Numbered from the stretch's first letter, positions 20,489 through 30,843 are shown. The stretch: 64,000 bases of DNA from an uncultured Pluralibacter sp. (GCF_913775985.1 NZ_CAJYMB010000106.1:1-64000), one strand, 5' to 3'. Notes: a model not told the origin generated them from the letters alone. Numbers and translations are program-made.

Positions 20489-21262
20489 TTAATTATGTGA
20501 ACCCTTAAGAAACTGCTGCAGGCGGGCGCTTTTCGGGCTGCCGAACACCGCCTCCGGGTGCCCCTCTTCCTCGATTAGCCCCTGATGGAGGAAAATCACG
20601 TGGGAGGAGACATTGCGGGCAAAACTCATTTCGTGGGTGACCACCACCATGGTTTTCCCCTCCTCCGCCAGCTTTTGCATAATGCGCAGCACCTCGCCCA
20701 CCAGCTCCGGATCGAGCGCCGAGGTGGGTTCGTCAAACAGCAGCACTTCCGGCTCCATCGCCAGCGCCCGGGCAATGGAGACGCGCTGCTGCTGGCCGCC
20801 AGATAAATGCACCGGGTATTTAATATGCTGGCGCTCATCGATGCCGACCTTCAGCAGGTACTTCACCGCCCGCTCCCGGGCCTCGCTTTTGCTGAGCCCC
20901 AGCACCTGGATCGGCGCTTCCATCACATTTTCCAGCACCGTCATGTGGCTCCACAGGTTGAAGTGCTGAAAAACCATCGTCAGCCGGGTGCGCAGCAGGC
21001 GCAGCTGGTTTTTATCGGCCACTTTAAGCTGGCCGTCTTTGTCTCGCACCAGGCCAATGTTTTTACCGCTGACCACGATGGTGCCTTCGCTGGGCTTTTC
21101 GAGAAAGTTAATGCAGCGCAGGAAGGTACTTTTCCCCGATCCCGACGATCCGATGATGGTAATGACGTCCCCGGCATTAGCCTGCAGCGAGACGCCTTTC
21201 AGCACTTCGTGTTCGCCGTAGCGCTTGTGCAAATCGATTACGTTTAATTTGTTCTCAGCCAT
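20489..21262 (-). CDS. hisP: histidine/Lys-Arg-Orn ABC transporter ATPase HisP
   Basis: 257-residue ATPase that powers uptake of histidine (with HisJ) and of lysine/arginine/ornithine (with ArgT). Walker [10 protein letters not shown] at 38-46 (K44), signature [15 protein letters not shown], Walker [12 protein letters not shown] and the H-loop VVVTHEMSF are all intact. Near-identical to E. coli/Salmonella HisP. Seven nt after the hisM stop; last gene of hisJQMP. Convergent with dalR, with only 13 nt between stops. Confidence 0.97.
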   Translation of the reverse strand: MAENKLNVIDLHKRYGEHEVLKGVSLQANAGDVITIIGSSGSGKSTFLRCINFLEKPSEGTIVVSGKNIGLVRDKDGQLKVADKNQLRLLRTRLTMVFQHFNLWSHMTVLENVMEAPIQVLGLSKSEARERAVKYLLKVGIDERQHIKYPVHLSGGQQQRVSIARALAMEPEVLLFDEPTSALDPELVGEVLRIMQKLAEEGKTMVVVTHEMSFARNVSSHVIFLHQGLIEEEGHPEAVFGSPKSARLQQFLKGSHN

Positions 21263-21269
21263 GGTGTTC

Positions 21270-21986
21270 TCAGTGTGTCGACGCAGGTTTCACATGTTGC
21301 AGCCAGCGCTTTTCCGCTTTGCGAAAGAGGCTAATCAGGACATAGGAGATAATCAGGTACAGCACGGCGGCGATGCCGAAAGCGGTAAACGGCTGATAGG
21401 TCGCGGAGTTAATGTCCCGGGCAATTTTCAGCAGATCCGGCACCGTCGCGGTAAAAGCCAGCGCCGTAGAGTGCAGCATCAGGATCACTTCGTTGCTGTA
21501 AGCCGGCAGCGCGATGCGCAGGGCCGAGGGCAGAATAATGCAGCGATAGAGCTTCACGCCGCTAAAGCCGTAGGCCCGGGCGGCTTCAATTTCCCCCGCC
21601 GGCACCGAGCGGATCGCACCGGCAAAGATCTCGGTGGTATAGGCGCAGGTGTTCAGCGTCAGCGCCAGCACCGTGCAATTGAGTCCGCTGCGGAAAAAGG
21701 CGTTCAGCAGCTCGGTGCCCTTGACGATTTCCAGGGTGTACATCCCGGAGTAAAACACCAGCAGCTGGACGTACAGCGGCGTGCCGCGAAAAATATAGGT
21801 GAACAGCCAGATGGGAAACTGGATAAATTTGTTGCTGGACACCCGGCCTACCGCGAGAAAAATCGCCAGCACACCGCCCATTGCTACCGAAGCAATCAGC
21901 AGCCACAGGGTAATAGCCACGCCGGTGAAGCGGTAGCCGTCGGTCCAGAGCAGGGATTTCCAGTACTCCTGAATAATCTCTATCAC
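21270..21986 (-). CDS. hisM: histidine ABC transporter permease HisM
   Basis: 238-residue inner-membrane permease with about five spans and the EAA loop ([20 protein letters not shown]). Pairs with HisQ in the HisQMP2 complex. Start is GTG at 21986, overlapping the hisQ stop by four bases (GTGA); the N-terminus [20 protein letters not shown] matches E. coli, so the GTG start is well supported. Confidence 0.96.
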   Translation of the reverse strand: MIEIIQEYWKSLLWTDGYRFTGVAITLWLLIASVAMGGVLAIFLAVGRVSSNKFIQFPIWLFTYIFRGTPLYVQLLVFYSGMYTLEIVKGTELLNAFFRSGLNCTVLALTLNTCAYTTEIFAGAIRSVPAGEIEAARAYGFSGVKLYRCIILPSALRIALPAYSNEVILMLHSTALAFTATVPDLLKIARDINSATYQPFTAFGIAAVLYLIISYVLISLFRKAEKRWLQHVKPASTH

Positions 21987-22669
21987 AGGTCAGCCCTCTT
22001 CACGCCGACGGAGTAGCGGCGCTCAAGCAGCAGCAGCACGCCGTTGGAGGCAGTGGTAAATACCAGATAAATAACGCCGCAGACGATAGCGAAGTAGAAC
22101 GGCTCCCAGGTGCTTTTGCCCGCCAGCTGGGTGGCTTTCACCACATCTTCCAGCCCCAGCAGCGAGACCAGCGCCGTGGCTTTGAGGATAACCTGCCAGT
22201 TGTTGCCGATCCCCGGCAGCGCGAAGCGCATCATCGCCGGAAACAGGATCCGGCGAAAGGTCTGCCGGGCGGTGAAGCCGAACGCCGTCGCTGCTTCGAT
22301 ATGCCCTTTCGGTACCGCGAGAAACGCGCCGCGAAAAGTTTCGGTAAAGTAGGCGCCGTAGATAAAACCAAGAGTGATGATACCGGCCACCATCGGATCG
22401 ATATCAAACTGCGCCGCGCCGAGGGCGTCAGTCACGCTGTTAAGCGCTATCTGCAGTCCGTAGAAGATCAGCAGCATCAGCACCAGATCCGGCACGCCGC
22501 GGATCAGCGTGGTATAGCCTTCAAAGATCAGCGCCAGCAGCCGATTGCCCGACAGCTTTGCCGCCGCGCCCGCCAGGCCAATGATCACCGCCAGGACCAC
22601 CGCGCTGAGCGCCAGCTCAAGGGTCACCAGCGCGCCCTGAAAAATTACCTGTGAAAACCCGTGCAGCAT
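21983..22669 (-). CDS. hisQ: histidine ABC transporter permease HisQ
   Basis: 228-residue permease partner of HisM, with five hydrophobic spans and the EAA motif (GHIEAATAFGFTARQTFRRI). Start set at ATG 22669 (MLHGFSQVIFQG) by alignment with E. coli MLYGFSGVILQG; the open frame reaches further upstream, but those eleven residues have no counterpart. Lies 66 nt after hisJ. Confidence 0.96.
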   Translation of the reverse strand: MLHGFSQVIFQGALVTLELALSAVVLAVIIGLAGAAAKLSGNRLLALIFEGYTTLIRGVPDLVLMLLIFYGLQIALNSVTDALGAAQFDIDPMVAGIITLGFIYGAYFTETFRGAFLAVPKGHIEAATAFGFTARQTFRRILFPAMMRFALPGIGNNWQVILKATALVSLLGLEDVVKATQLAGKSTWEPFYFAIVCGVIYLVFTTASNGVLLLLERRYSVGVKRADL

Positions 22670-22735
22670 AGCGCCATTCCTGTCAGTCCGGCACCGCGAC
22701 ATCGTGCATAGCGAGGTCGCGGTGAAAACGGCGGT

Positions 22736-23518
22736 TTATTCGCCGTATACGTTAAAATCGAAATACTTCTTCGCCAGCTTGTCATAAGAGCCGTCGGCGC
22801 GCATTTCTGCGAACGCTTTGTTAAGGGCTTCACGCAGTTCGTTATCCTGCTTGCGCAGCCCCATTCCGGTGCCCACGCCGAACAGCTTCACGTCTTTAAT
22901 GGACGGGCCGCCAAACTGGTAGGCTTTGCCTGCAGGCTGCTTGAGGAAGCCTTCGCTTGCGGCCACTTCATCCTGGAACGCCGCATCGATGCGTCCGGCG
23001 GTCAGGTCGGAGTAGATATTGTCCTGGCCCTGATAGGAGACAATCTCAATGCCTTTCGGCGCCCAGTGTTCGTTGCCATAGGTTTCCTGGGTGGTGCCCT
23101 GCAGTACGCCGACGCGCTTGCCTTTCAGGGTGCTCAGGTCTGGGGTTATCGGGCTGCCCTTTTTCACTACCAGACGCGAATCGGCAGCGTAGAGCTTGTC
23201 GGTGAAGGCAATCTGCTGCTGGCGCTTCTCGGTTATCGACAGCGAAGACATAATCACGTCGATTTTCTTCGCCAGCAGCGAAGGGATCAGCGCATCCAGC
23301 GGGTTTTCCACAAAGGTACACTGCGCCTTAATCCGGGTGCAGAGCGCTTTTGCCAGATCGATATCAAACCCGACCAGCTCGCCTTTGGCGTTTTTAGATT
23401 CAAATGGCGCGTAGGTCGGATCGGTGCCGATGCGGATTTTCTGCGGGACTTCAGCGAATGCTGCGGTCGCGCTGGAAAGCGCCAGCGCAAGAGAGAGCGA
23501 TAATGCGAGTTTTTTCAT
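22736..23518 (-). CDS. hisJ: periplasmic histidine-binding protein HisJ
   Basis: 260 residues including a 22-residue Sec signal peptide ([22 protein letters not shown], cut before EVPQ). Mature part is a family-3 solute-binding protein ([16 protein letters not shown] ... [20 protein letters not shown]) with two cysteines that can form the C38-C45 type disulphide (CTRIKAQC). Delivers histidine to HisQMP2. Start at ATG 23518; an upstream in-frame codon adds four residues. Tandem paralogue of argT. Confidence 0.96.
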   Translation of the reverse strand: MKKLALSLSLALALSSATAAFAEVPQKIRIGTDPTYAPFESKNAKGELVGFDIDLAKALCTRIKAQCTFVENPLDALIPSLLAKKIDVIMSSLSITEKRQQQIAFTDKLYAADSRLVVKKGSPITPDLSTLKGKRVGVLQGTTQETYGNEHWAPKGIEIVSYQGQDNIYSDLTAGRIDAAFQDEVAASEGFLKQPAGKAYQFGGPSIKDVKLFGVGTGMGLRKQDNELREALNKAFAEMRADGSYDKLAKKYFDFNVYGE

Positions 23519-23743
23519 CACTAACCTCAACGGACTGTTATTTTAAGGGTAACCGGACGTTACAGAACCGTTATCGTGCCACTTTTCATACGGTTAAGGC
23601 AAAAGTTAATACCGCTAAACCGGCGTTTTTTTGCATTAAAAATGCTTAATCATGCACATTTGCGCAATATTGGTGCATAACGCGCACCATTTAAGGGCGA
23701 GCGCCGGTTTTATTGCACCTGTATAGATAACTGCTCAGGGTGA

Positions 23744-23765
23744 AAGGCCCGGCAAGCCGGGCCTT
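23744..23765 (-). terminator. argT-hisJ intergenic stem-loop
   Basis: Perfect 10-bp GC-rich inverted repeat (23744-23753 and 23756-23765) starting 6 nt after the argT stop. There is no T-run after it on the minus strand, so it looks more like a partial terminator or an mRNA 3'-end stabiliser than a full stop; in Salmonella a structured element in the same gap sets argT above hisJQMP. Confidence 0.6.
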
Positions 23766-23770
23766 CGCGA

Positions 23771-24553
23771 TCAGTCGCCGTAGACGTTGAAGTCGAAGTA
23801 TTTCTTCGCCATTTTGTCGTAGGTGCCGTCTTTGCGCAGTTCGGCAAACGCTTTATCAAACGCCGCTTTCAGCTCGGCGTCGTCTTTACGCATTCCCACG
23901 GCGGTGCCGTCTCCGAAGTATTTTTTATCTTTAACGGAAGGCCCGGCGAACGCGAACGCCTTGCCCGCTGGCTGCTTGAGGAAGCCTTCGCTGGCGGCCA
24001 CTTCATCCTGTAGCGCGGCGTCGAGGCGGCCCGCGGTGAGATCGGAATAGATCAGGTCCTGATTCTGGTAAGGGATCACGTCAACGCCCTTGCTGCGCCA
24101 GTTGTCGTTGGCATAGGCCTCCTGAGTGGAGCCCTGCAGCACGCCGACGTGCTTGCCTTTCAGCGAGTCGGTAGTGGGCACAATCGGCGAGCCTTTAGCG
24201 GCAATCAGGCGGGAGTCTGCGGCATACAGTTTGTCAGAGAAGGCGATCTCTTTCTGACGCTTTTCGGTAATGGAGAGCGAGGAGATAATCGCATCAATTT
24301 TTTTAGCTTTCAGGGAGGGGATCAGCGAATCGAAGTCGATCCCGGTCCAGGTGCATTTAACCTGCATCCGCTTGCACATCTCGTTGCCCAAATCGATATC
24401 GAAACCGACGAAATCCCCTTTCGCATCCTTGGAGGAGAACGGTGCGTAAGTTGCATCAGTCCCGATGCGGACCGTTTGCGGCAGCGCGGCAAACGCGCTG
24501 GAAACCGCGCCCGTTGCCAGCAATAAAGAGAGAGCCAGAACCGTCTTCTTCAT
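23771..24553 (-). CDS. argT: periplasmic Lys/Arg/Orn-binding protein ArgT
   Basis: 260 residues with a 22-residue signal peptide ([22 protein letters not shown], cut before ALPQ). Family-3 solute-binding protein close to HisJ along its whole length; docks on the same HisQMP2 transporter. Has its own nitrogen-controlled promoter upstream (see the sigma-54 and NtrC sites). Near-identical to Salmonella/E. coli ArgT. Confidence 0.96.
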   Translation of the reverse strand: MKKTVLALSLLLATGAVSSAFAALPQTVRIGTDATYAPFSSKDAKGDFVGFDIDLGNEMCKRMQVKCTWTGIDFDSLIPSLKAKKIDAIISSLSITEKRQKEIAFSDKLYAADSRLIAAKGSPIVPTTDSLKGKHVGVLQGSTQEAYANDNWRSKGVDVIPYQNQDLIYSDLTAGRLDAALQDEVAASEGFLKQPAGKAFAFAGPSVKDKKYFGDGTAVGMRKDDAELKAAFDKAFAELRKDGTYDKMAKKYFDFNVYGD

Positions 24554-24615
24554 ACATTACCCTTAAGTGTCTTATGCGATTGCGTGTTTTATGTTGTGCT
24601 GTTGCAAGGAGCATC

Positions 24616-24632
24616 TTGCAGCTTTCATGCCA
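24616..24632 (-). promoter_or_regulatory. sigma-54 promoter of argT
   Basis: On the minus strand TGGCATGAAAGCTGCA has the invariant GG (-24) and GC (-12) doublets separated by exactly 10 nt. The -12 element ends about 65 nt before the argT ATG, giving a leader of roughly 50 nt. argT of Salmonella is a known NtrC/sigma-54 promoter, so the position and function agree. Confidence 0.8.
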
Positions 24633-24803
24633 CAGGGTCAGCTGAACGGTCTGCGCCGTTAAATTAGTTAACCATATGTTGCATAAATGTTTGCAATTGA
24701 AAGATAACAGCTTCGAATAGCAAACCGCAGCGCTAAAGGGTGAAAACGGGGAATATATGCTGAGGATTTGATCGGGCCTGCAAAATTGCCGGCAGGCGCA
24801 GGC

Positions 24804-24822
24804 GCGCACCAAAATGATGCGC
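24804..24822. promoter_or_regulatory. NtrC (NR-I) enhancer site upstream of argT
   Basis: The minus strand reads GCGCATCATTTTGGTGCGC, matching the NtrC consensus GCAC-TATTTTGG-TGC at 13 of 15 core positions and nearly two-fold symmetric. It lies about 200 bp upstream of the predicted argT start point, a normal distance for an enhancer, and immediately beyond the ubiX stop codon. Confidence 0.7.
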
Positions 24823-24829
24823 TACGCGA

Positions 24830-25402
24830 TCAGGACGCGCCATTCCAGCGCCGGAAGAGATCGGCCGGCAGGTCAATATCGAACTGATCCACCACACGGT
24901 TGACGGTCTGATTGATAACGTCATCAATGGTCTGCGGGCGGTGATAAAACGCCGGCACCGGCGGCATGATAATCGCGCCGATTTCCGCGGCCTGGGTCAT
25001 CAGGCGCAGATGGCCGAGGTGCAGCGGCGTTTCGCGCACGCACAGCACCAGCGGGCGGCGCTCTTTCAGCACCACGTCGGCGGCGCGGGTCAGCAGGCCA
25101 TCGGTGTAGCTGTTAACAATGCCGGAGAGGGTTTTCATCGAGCAGGGTAAAATCACCATCCCGGCGGTTTTGAAGGAGCCAGAGGAGATTGACGCCGCAA
25201 TGTCGCGGGCGTCGTGCACCACGTCCGCCAGGGACTGCACGTCGCGCAGGGAGAGATCGGTTTCAAGAGCGAGAGTCTGGCGCGCGGCCTGGCTCATCAC
25301 CAGATGGGTTTCCACATCGGCAACGTCGCGCAGCACCTGCAGCAGCCGCACGCCGTAAATAGCGCCGCTGGCGCCGGAAATACCCACTATTAAACGTTTC
25401 AT
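24830..25402 (-). CDS. ubiX: flavin prenyltransferase UbiX
   Basis: 190-residue flavoprotein that prenylates FMN to make the cofactor of the UbiD decarboxylase in ubiquinone synthesis. N-terminal MKRLIVGISGASGAIYGVRL is the FMN-binding motif; SSGSFKTAGMVILPCSMKTL and ERRPLVLCVRETPL (R-E) are the conserved active-site blocks. Start at ATG 25402 by E. coli length (189); 13 extra residues are possible upstream but unmatched. Third gene of cvpA-purF-ubiX. Confidence 0.96.
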   Translation of the reverse strand: MKRLIVGISGASGAIYGVRLLQVLRDVADVETHLVMSQAARQTLALETDLSLRDVQSLADVVHDARDIAASISSGSFKTAGMVILPCSMKTLSGIVNSYTDGLLTRAADVVLKERRPLVLCVRETPLHLGHLRLMTQAAEIGAIIMPPVPAFYHRPQTIDDVINQTVNRVVDQFDIDLPADLFRRWNGAS

Positions 25403-25462
25403 GATTGCGCCCCGTAAATGAATGCGCAGACTTTGCCGCATTTCAGGCGCGCATGCAAGGGG

Positions 25463-25491
25463 CGTCGCCCGCGCCGGACGGGCGGGCGACG
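25463..25491 (-). terminator. purF-ubiX intergenic hairpin
   Basis: Ten-bp inverted repeat (25463-25472 with 25482-25491, CGTCGCCCGC and its complement) directly after the purF stop on the minus strand and not followed by a T-run. Probably lowers expression of ubiX relative to purF or protects the purF 3' end. Confidence 0.5.
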
Positions 25492-25497
25492 AGAGGC

Positions 25498-27015
25498 TTA
25501 GCCTTCGTTGTGCATCTCGAGATTTTCGACTTCGTTCTGCCGCTGCAGGGCTTTACTGTCGTCATTGCGTAGCGTATCGAGGTAGTCCAGATACTGCTGA
25601 TCCACGTCTTTCGTCACGTACACGCCGTTGAATACCGAACACTCAAACTGCTGAATATCCGGATTCTCTTCGCGCACGGCGTCGATCAGATCGTCAAGAT
25701 CCTGGAAAATCAGGCCGTCGGCGCCAATTATCTGGCGGATCTCTTCCACTTCACGACCGTGGGCAATCAGCTCGGTGGCGCTCGGCATGTCAATGCCGTA
25801 GACGTTCGGGAAGCGAATTTCCGGCGCGGCAGAGGCGAGATACACTTTTTTCGCGCCAGCCTCGCGGGCCATCTCGATGATCTGTTCAGAGGTGGTGCCG
25901 CGCACGATGGAATCATCCACCAGCAGCACGTTCTTATCGCGGAACTCGGCGCGGTTGGCGTTCAGCTTGCGGCGCACCGATTTCCGGCGCAGCTGCTGGC
26001 CCGGCATGATGAAGGTGCGGCCCACGTAGCGGTTTTTCACAAAGCCCTGGCGATAGGGTTTGTCGAGAATGCGCGCAATTTCCAGCGCGATATCGCAGGA
26101 GGTTTCCGGAATCGGGATCACCACGTCAATGTCCAGATCTTCCCACTCGCGGGCGATCTTCTCCCCGAGTTTAGTGCCCATATTGACCCGGGCACTGTAG
26201 ACGGAAATCTTGTCAATGAACGAGTCCGGGCGCGCGAAGTAAACATACTCGAACAGGCACGGGTTGCTCACCGGATTATCTGCACACTGGCGGGTAAAGA
26301 GCTGGCCTTTCTCGGCGATGTAGATAGCTTCGCCCGGCGCCACGTCGCGCAGGAACTCAAAGCCCAGCGTATCGAGAGCGACGCTCTCAGAAGCCACCAT
26401 ATACTCGGTGCGGCCGTCGCCGAGGTCGCGCTTGCCGAGCACCAGCGGGCGGATGCCGTTAGGATCGCGGAAGGCGACCATGCCGTGGCCGATGATCATC
26501 GCCACGCAGGCGTAGGCACCGCGGATCTGGCGGTTGGTAGCAGCAATTGCGGCAAAAATGTTGTCGGCTTCCAGCGGATAGTGCCGGTAGTTGTCCAGCT
26601 CGCTGGCGAAGATGTTGAGCAGGATTTCCGAATCGGAGGTGGTGTTGATATGGCGACGTTTCTCTTCAAACAGCTTCTGGCGCAGCTCGTGCGCATTGGT
26701 CAGGTTGCCGTTGTGGGCAAGGGTAATGCCGTAAGGAGAGTTGACATAAAACGGCTGGGCCTCGGAGGCGCTGGAGCTGCCCGCCGTGGGATAACGTACG
26801 TGCCCAATCCCCATATTGCCCTGCAGACGCTGCATATGGCGGGCCTCAAACACATCACTCACCAGGCCGTTGGCCTTGCGCAAACGAAAACAGTTGTTTG
26901 CATCAATGGTGATGATGCCTGCGGCATCCTGCCCGCGGTGCTGGAGCACCGTTAACGCGTCATAAATAGACTGGTTTACCGGCATAAAACCGGCGATCCC
27001 GACAATACCGCACAT
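25498..27015 (-). CDS. purF: amidophosphoribosyltransferase PurF
   Basis: 505-residue first enzyme of purine synthesis: PRPP + glutamine to phosphoribosylamine. The glutamine-hydrolysing Cys is C2 right after Met (MCGIVGIAG), typical of class-II amidotransferases; the PRPP-binding loop is [14 protein letters not shown] near residue 365. Length equals E. coli PurF. Preceded by cvpA (31-nt gap), and controlled through the PurR box upstream of cvpA. Confidence 0.98.
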   Translation of the reverse strand: MCGIVGIAGFMPVNQSIYDALTVLQHRGQDAAGIITIDANNCFRLRKANGLVSDVFEARHMQRLQGNMGIGHVRYPTAGSSSASEAQPFYVNSPYGITLAHNGNLTNAHELRQKLFEEKRRHINTTSDSEILLNIFASELDNYRHYPLEADNIFAAIAATNRQIRGAYACVAMIIGHGMVAFRDPNGIRPLVLGKRDLGDGRTEYMVASESVALDTLGFEFLRDVAPGEAIYIAEKGQLFTRQCADNPVSNPCLFEYVYFARPDSFIDKISVYSARVNMGTKLGEKIAREWEDLDIDVVIPIPETSCDIALEIARILDKPYRQGFVKNRYVGRTFIMPGQQLRRKSVRRKLNANRAEFRDKNVLLVDDSIVRGTTSEQIIEMAREAGAKKVYLASAAPEIRFPNVYGIDMPSATELIAHGREVEEIRQIIGADGLIFQDLDDLIDAVREENPDIQQFECSVFNGVYVTKDVDQQYLDYLDTLRNDDSKALQRQNEVENLEMHNEG

Positions 27016-27046
27016 ACGTCATTTCCTCGTTCAGTACACCCACAGC

Positions 27047-27535
27047 TTATGCTTTGGGTAAGAAACTCGACGAGCTTTGCAGATAGTCAAAAAACATTCT
27101 GATAACGACGCTGAACTGGGGGATCAGCTGCGATTTCTGCCAGTCTTCACTTTTCGAAAAACCGGTAAAGGTGTCGAGGAAAAACAGGATGGCGGCGACA
27201 ATCAGCACCCCGCGCAGCGCGCCGAAGCAGATCCCCAGCACCCGGTCGGTTCCCGACAGGCCCGTTTTTTCGACCAGCGTACCGAAAACATAGTTAACGA
27301 TAGCACCCACAATCAGCGTCGCGATAAACAGGGCGGCAATGGCGATGCCGTTGCGCACCAGTTCATCTTCAAAGCCCGTAAACCAGACCGACAGGTAAGT
27401 GTAGTAGTGGCTGGCAACGAAGAAGGCACAGCCCCACGTTACCAGCGACAACGCTTCACGAACAAAGCCGCGGATAAGGCTTACCAGACAGGAAAAACCA
27501 ATCACCGCAATGATGGCGTAATCAATCCAGACCAT
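27047..27535 (-). CDS. cvpA: colicin V production membrane protein CvpA
   Basis: 162-residue inner-membrane protein with four hydrophobic segments (MVWIDYAIIAVIGFSCLVSL at the N-terminus). Needed for colicin V production in E. coli and linked to envelope/bile resistance; molecular role unclear. First gene of cvpA-purF-ubiX. Confidence 0.95.
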   Translation of the reverse strand: MVWIDYAIIAVIGFSCLVSLIRGFVREALSLVTWGCAFFVASHYYTYLSVWFTGFEDELVRNGIAIAALFIATLIVGAIVNYVFGTLVEKTGLSGTDRVLGICFGALRGVLIVAAILFFLDTFTGFSKSEDWQKSQLIPQFSVVIRMFFDYLQSSSSFLPKA

Positions 27536-27593
27536 AGTTGTCCCACGATGTTTACGCCCTGTCGTCCAGTTCGGGGCGCATTCTAACAGAAAA

Positions 27594-27609
27594 AGAAAAC
27601 GTTTGCGTA
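27594..27609. promoter_or_regulatory. PurR operator of the cvpA-purF operon
   Basis: The minus strand contains ACGCAAACGTTTTC at 27595-27608, an exact match to the PurR consensus (ACGCAAACGTTTTCNT), about 60 nt before the cvpA start, as in E. coli. Confidence 0.88.
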
Positions 27610-27638
27610 GGGATTTTCTGCCCCCGCAAAAATAAAAA

Positions 27639-27664
27639 TGGCGTTGAAAAAAGATTCAACGCCA
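27639..27664 (-). terminator. dedD terminator
   Basis: Ten-bp perfect stem (27639-27648 with 27655-27664) followed on the minus strand by TTTTTATTTTTG, 48 nt beyond the dedD stop: a clear Rho-independent terminator separating dedD from cvpA. Confidence 0.88.
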
Positions 27665-27711
27665 CGCTCCTGTGCCCCTTCCCTGCGGTGGAAAAGGACA
27701 CTATTTCGACT

Positions 27712-28404
27712 CTAATTTGGCGTATAACCCATCACCACGCCGCTCAGGCCAGAGAGGCTTTTTAGCTCGCCGAGCGAGCTTTTCAGCTTATCTTTTGACG
27801 CATCGGGCCCGACCAGGATACGGGTAATTTTACCCTGTACCGGCGTCGATGGCGACGTGTAGGCGCGATAGCCCGCACCGCGCAGCTTGCTGACGATCTC
27901 GTTGACCTTATCGGCATTTTTCAGCGCCCCCAGCTGAACCACGTACGCCCTGCCGGTGGGTGCCGGCTTCTCTTCAGGCGCGGGCTTCGGCTGGGCGGGC
28001 GGCTGCGTCGCCGCCGTCTGCGGCTGGGTCTGAACGGGTTTCGGCTTACTCTGCACCGGCTGCACCGGCTTGGGCTTCGGTGTCGGTTCAGGCTGTACCT
28101 GCGGGATCGCGTCAATATCGCTGTTGTTCACCGCATAGCGCGACGGATCCAGCGACGGTGCCGCCGCGTTCCCCGCCCTGACTTCTTCGGCAGCCCCTTC
28201 CGGCGGCTGAGACGGCAGCGCCTGCGTTACCGCGGGCAGCATGTCCGGCTCGTCACGATCGCCGGGTTTCGGCACCAGCGGGATCGCCGCAAACTCGTCC
28301 TGATAATGCTTCTTCTGGCCGTCAAGCAGCCCGGGCAGTACGATAACCCCGAGCGCGACCAGCGCAATGGTTCCGACTAAACGATTCTGAAACTTACTCG
28401 CCAC
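27712..28404 (-). CDS. dedD: cell-division SPOR protein DedD
   Basis: 230-residue bitopic protein: N-terminal span at about 9-27 (LVGTIALVALGVIVLPGLL), a long Pro/Lys/Gln-rich periplasmic linker (about 95-145) and a C-terminal SPOR domain (about 150-226, YVVQLGALKNADKVNEIVSK) that binds denuded peptidoglycan at the septum. Start is GTG at 28404, overlapping the end of folC by 11 nt; E. coli DedD has the same first residues (MASKFQNRLVG). Confidence 0.94.
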   Translation of the reverse strand: MASKFQNRLVGTIALVALGVIVLPGLLDGQKKHYQDEFAAIPLVPKPGDRDEPDMLPAVTQALPSQPPEGAAEEVRAGNAAAPSLDPSRYAVNNSDIDAIPQVQPEPTPKPKPVQPVQSKPKPVQTQPQTAATQPPAQPKPAPEEKPAPTGRAYVVQLGALKNADKVNEIVSKLRGAGYRAYTSPSTPVQGKITRILVGPDASKDKLKSSLGELKSLSGLSGVVMGYTPN

Positions 28405-29662
28405 CGGCTCTCCCCGCGTCCATCTCTTCCATCACCTGCGCTACCGTGTGAAACGATCCACACACCAGCACCGTATCTTGCGGACGGGCATCCGCCATCG
28501 CGGCCCGCCACGCCTGCGCTACAGTGGCACAGACCGCGCCGTCGCGCAAATGTTCCCGCAGCTGCTCCGCGCTGGCGCCGCGCGGGCCCTCCAGCGGTGC
28601 GCAGTACCAGCTGTCGACCACCGGCGTCAGGCAGGCCAGCGTGCCGGCAATGTCTTTGTCGTGCAGCATGCCGATCACCGCCAGCGTGCGTCCGGACGCA
28701 GGATTGGCCTTTAGCCGCCCGGCCAGATAGCCCGCCGCATGAGGATTATGGGCCACGTCGAGAATTACGCGCGGCGACTCGCTCACAATCTGGAAACGTC
28801 CCGGCAGAGCCGCACGTTTAATCCCGTCGCGCAGCGCCTGCTCGCTAATGGAGAGCCCGCTGGCGCGCAGCGCCGCCACTGCCGTCGCGGCGTTGGGCTG
28901 CGGCACCTGCGGCAGAGGTAAATTATCCAGCTCGCCGCGCCCGTCGATAAAGCGCCAGCCGCTCTGGTTTACGTCGTAACGCCAGTCGACGTTAACGCGC
29001 TGCAGCTCCGCGCCCTTTTCCCGCGCCACGTCGGCAATGCTCTGCGGCATGTCGGTTTCACCGACCACCGCCGGTTTGCCGCAGCGGAACACGCCGGCTT
29101 TCTCGCGGCCGATGCTTTCGCGATCCGGCCCCAGCCAGTCGGTATGATCCAGCGCGATGCTGGTCACGACCGCCACGTCGGCATCAACAATGTTGGTGGC
29201 ATCCAGGCGGCCGCCAAGACCAACTTCAAGGATCACCACGTCCAGCTGCGCCTGAGCAAACAGCCACAGCGCCGACAGCGTGCCAAACTCAAAATAGGTC
29301 AGAGAAATGTCGCCGCGGGCGGCTTCAATTTCCGCAAAAGAGGCCGCGTGCGCCGTCTCGTCAAGCTCCGCGCCCTGTACCCGCACCCGCTCGGTATAGC
29401 GTACCAGGTGCGGAGAGCTGTATACCCCGACACGGTAACCTGCCGCCATCAGCACCGATTCGATGGTGCGGCAGGTGGTGCCTTTACCGTTGGTGCCCGC
29501 CACGGTAAAAACAAACGGCGCGGGCTTCAGCACCGCCATACGCCCTGCCACCTGGCTTATGCGGCCAAGGCCAAGATCGATAGTGCTGCTGTGCAGATGC
29601 TCAAGATAAGAAAGCCACGTGGCCAGGGGCGACGTGGCGAGAGGAGGTGATATTTTTTCCAT
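28394..29662 (-). CDS. folC: dihydrofolate/folylpolyglutamate synthase FolC
   Basis: 422-residue Mur-ligase-like enzyme that adds glutamate to dihydropteroate and to folates. P-loop VAGTNGKGTTC at about 54-64, omega loop DHTDWLGPDRESIGREKAG, and the C-terminal domain starting after DVAHNPHAAGYL. Full family length; overlaps dedD by 11 nt and follows accD with a terminator between. Confidence 0.96.
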   Translation of the reverse strand: MEKISPPLATSPLATWLSYLEHLHSSTIDLGLGRISQVAGRMAVLKPAPFVFTVAGTNGKGTTCRTIESVLMAAGYRVGVYSSPHLVRYTERVRVQGAELDETAHAASFAEIEAARGDISLTYFEFGTLSALWLFAQAQLDVVILEVGLGGRLDATNIVDADVAVVTSIALDHTDWLGPDRESIGREKAGVFRCGKPAVVGETDMPQSIADVAREKGAELQRVNVDWRYDVNQSGWRFIDGRGELDNLPLPQVPQPNAATAVAALRASGLSISEQALRDGIKRAALPGRFQIVSESPRVILDVAHNPHAAGYLAGRLKANPASGRTLAVIGMLHDKDIAGTLACLTPVVDSWYCAPLEGPRGASAEQLREHLRDGAVCATVAQAWRAAMADARPQDTVLVCGSFHTVAQVMEEMDAGRAGGE

Positions 29663-29711
29663 GATGCCCGTACTCTTTACCCTTAATGCAGGTTACCGCT
29701 CATCAATGTAA

Positions 29712-29741
29712 AAAGGGCAGCGCCGTTTGGCCCTGCCCTTT
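29712..29741 (-). terminator. accD terminator
   Basis: Nine-bp stem (29712-29720 with 29733-29741) followed by TTTTTAC on the minus strand, 11 nt after the accD stop and before folC. Confidence 0.8.
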
Positions 29742-29751
29742 CCGTTCTGTA

Positions 29752-30666
29752 TCAGGCCTCGGGTTCCTGTTCCGACACCGGGGGAACCTCAACCGGTGCG
29801 CGCGGCGCGTCCGGATTCGGTTCCGGGAGATTCATCAGCTTCGCCAGAATGCAGGCAAGCTTAAAGCGCATCTCCGGACGACGCACGATCATGTCGATTG
29901 CGCCCTTCTGGATCAGGAACTCACTGCGCTGGAATCCCGGCGGCAGCTTCTCGCGCACTGTCTGCTCGATAACGCGCGGGCCGGCAAAGCCGATCAGCGC
30001 CTTCGGCTCGGCGATGTTCAAATCCCCCAGCATGGCAAAGCTGGCAGACACGCCGCCCATGGTAGGGTCGGTCAGTACGGAGATATACGGCAGGCCGCGC
30101 TCCTGCATTTTTGCCAGCGCTGCGGAAGTTTTTGCCATCTGCATCAGCGACATTAGCGCTTCCTGCATACGCGCGCCGCCGGAGGCGGAGAAGCAGATCA
30201 GCGGGCAGTTGTTTTCCAGCGCCTGTTCAACAGCGCGAACAAAGCGGGCACCCACTACCGAGCCCATTGAGCCGCCCATAAAAGCAAACTCAAAAGCGGC
30301 TGCGACGACCGGCATGCCGAACAACGTGCCTTTCATTGCGACCAGCGCATCTTTCTCACCGGTCTCTTTCTGGGCAGACGCCAGGCGATCTTTGTACTTT
30401 TTGGAATCGCGGAACTTCAGCACATCCTTTGGCTCAAGCTCGCTGCCCAACTCCACAAGGGATCCTTCATCCAGCAGGCTATGCAGGCGGTTGCGCGCTG
30501 ACATACGCATGTGGTGATCGCACTTCGGGCACACCTCAAGATTGCGCTCCAGCTCGGCGCGGTAAAGTACCTGTCCGCAGCTGTCGCACTTGGTCCATAC
30601 GCCTTCAGGAATGCTAGCCTTACGGGTAGGGGCGATGTTGCTTTTAATTCGTTCAATCCAGCTCAT
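29752..30666 (-). CDS. accD: acetyl-CoA carboxylase carboxyltransferase beta subunit AccD
   Basis: 304 residues, exactly E. coli length. With AccA it transfers carboxyl from biotin to acetyl-CoA, the first step of fatty-acid synthesis. N-terminal zinc ribbon with C27, C30, C46 and C49; crotonase-fold catalytic core ([37 protein letters not shown]). Start placed at ATG 30666 ([10 protein letters not shown]); the open frame to 30729 has no matching residues. Confidence 0.97.
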   Translation of the reverse strand: MSWIERIKSNIAPTRKASIPEGVWTKCDSCGQVLYRAELERNLEVCPKCDHHMRMSARNRLHSLLDEGSLVELGSELEPKDVLKFRDSKKYKDRLASAQKETGEKDALVAMKGTLFGMPVVAAAFEFAFMGGSMGSVVGARFVRAVEQALENNCPLICFSASGGARMQEALMSLMQMAKTSAALAKMQERGLPYISVLTDPTMGGVSASFAMLGDLNIAEPKALIGFAGPRVIEQTVREKLPPGFQRSEFLIQKGAIDMIVRRPEMRFKLACILAKLMNLPEPNPDAPRAPVEVPPVSEQEPEA

Positions 30667-30843
30667 TGATAACCTTTCTGCCTGAACCTGGTCGATGCCA
30701 GTTTTGCTGTAAGCGGCGAATAATGCCATTGTTGGCGCTTACAGACCATGAAATGTTGCACATTAAAACATAAGAGCCCGCCAGATGGGATAAAAAAGTG
30801 GTCGAAGTGACTACAATTTAACCACCCCTTCGGGCATAAAACG

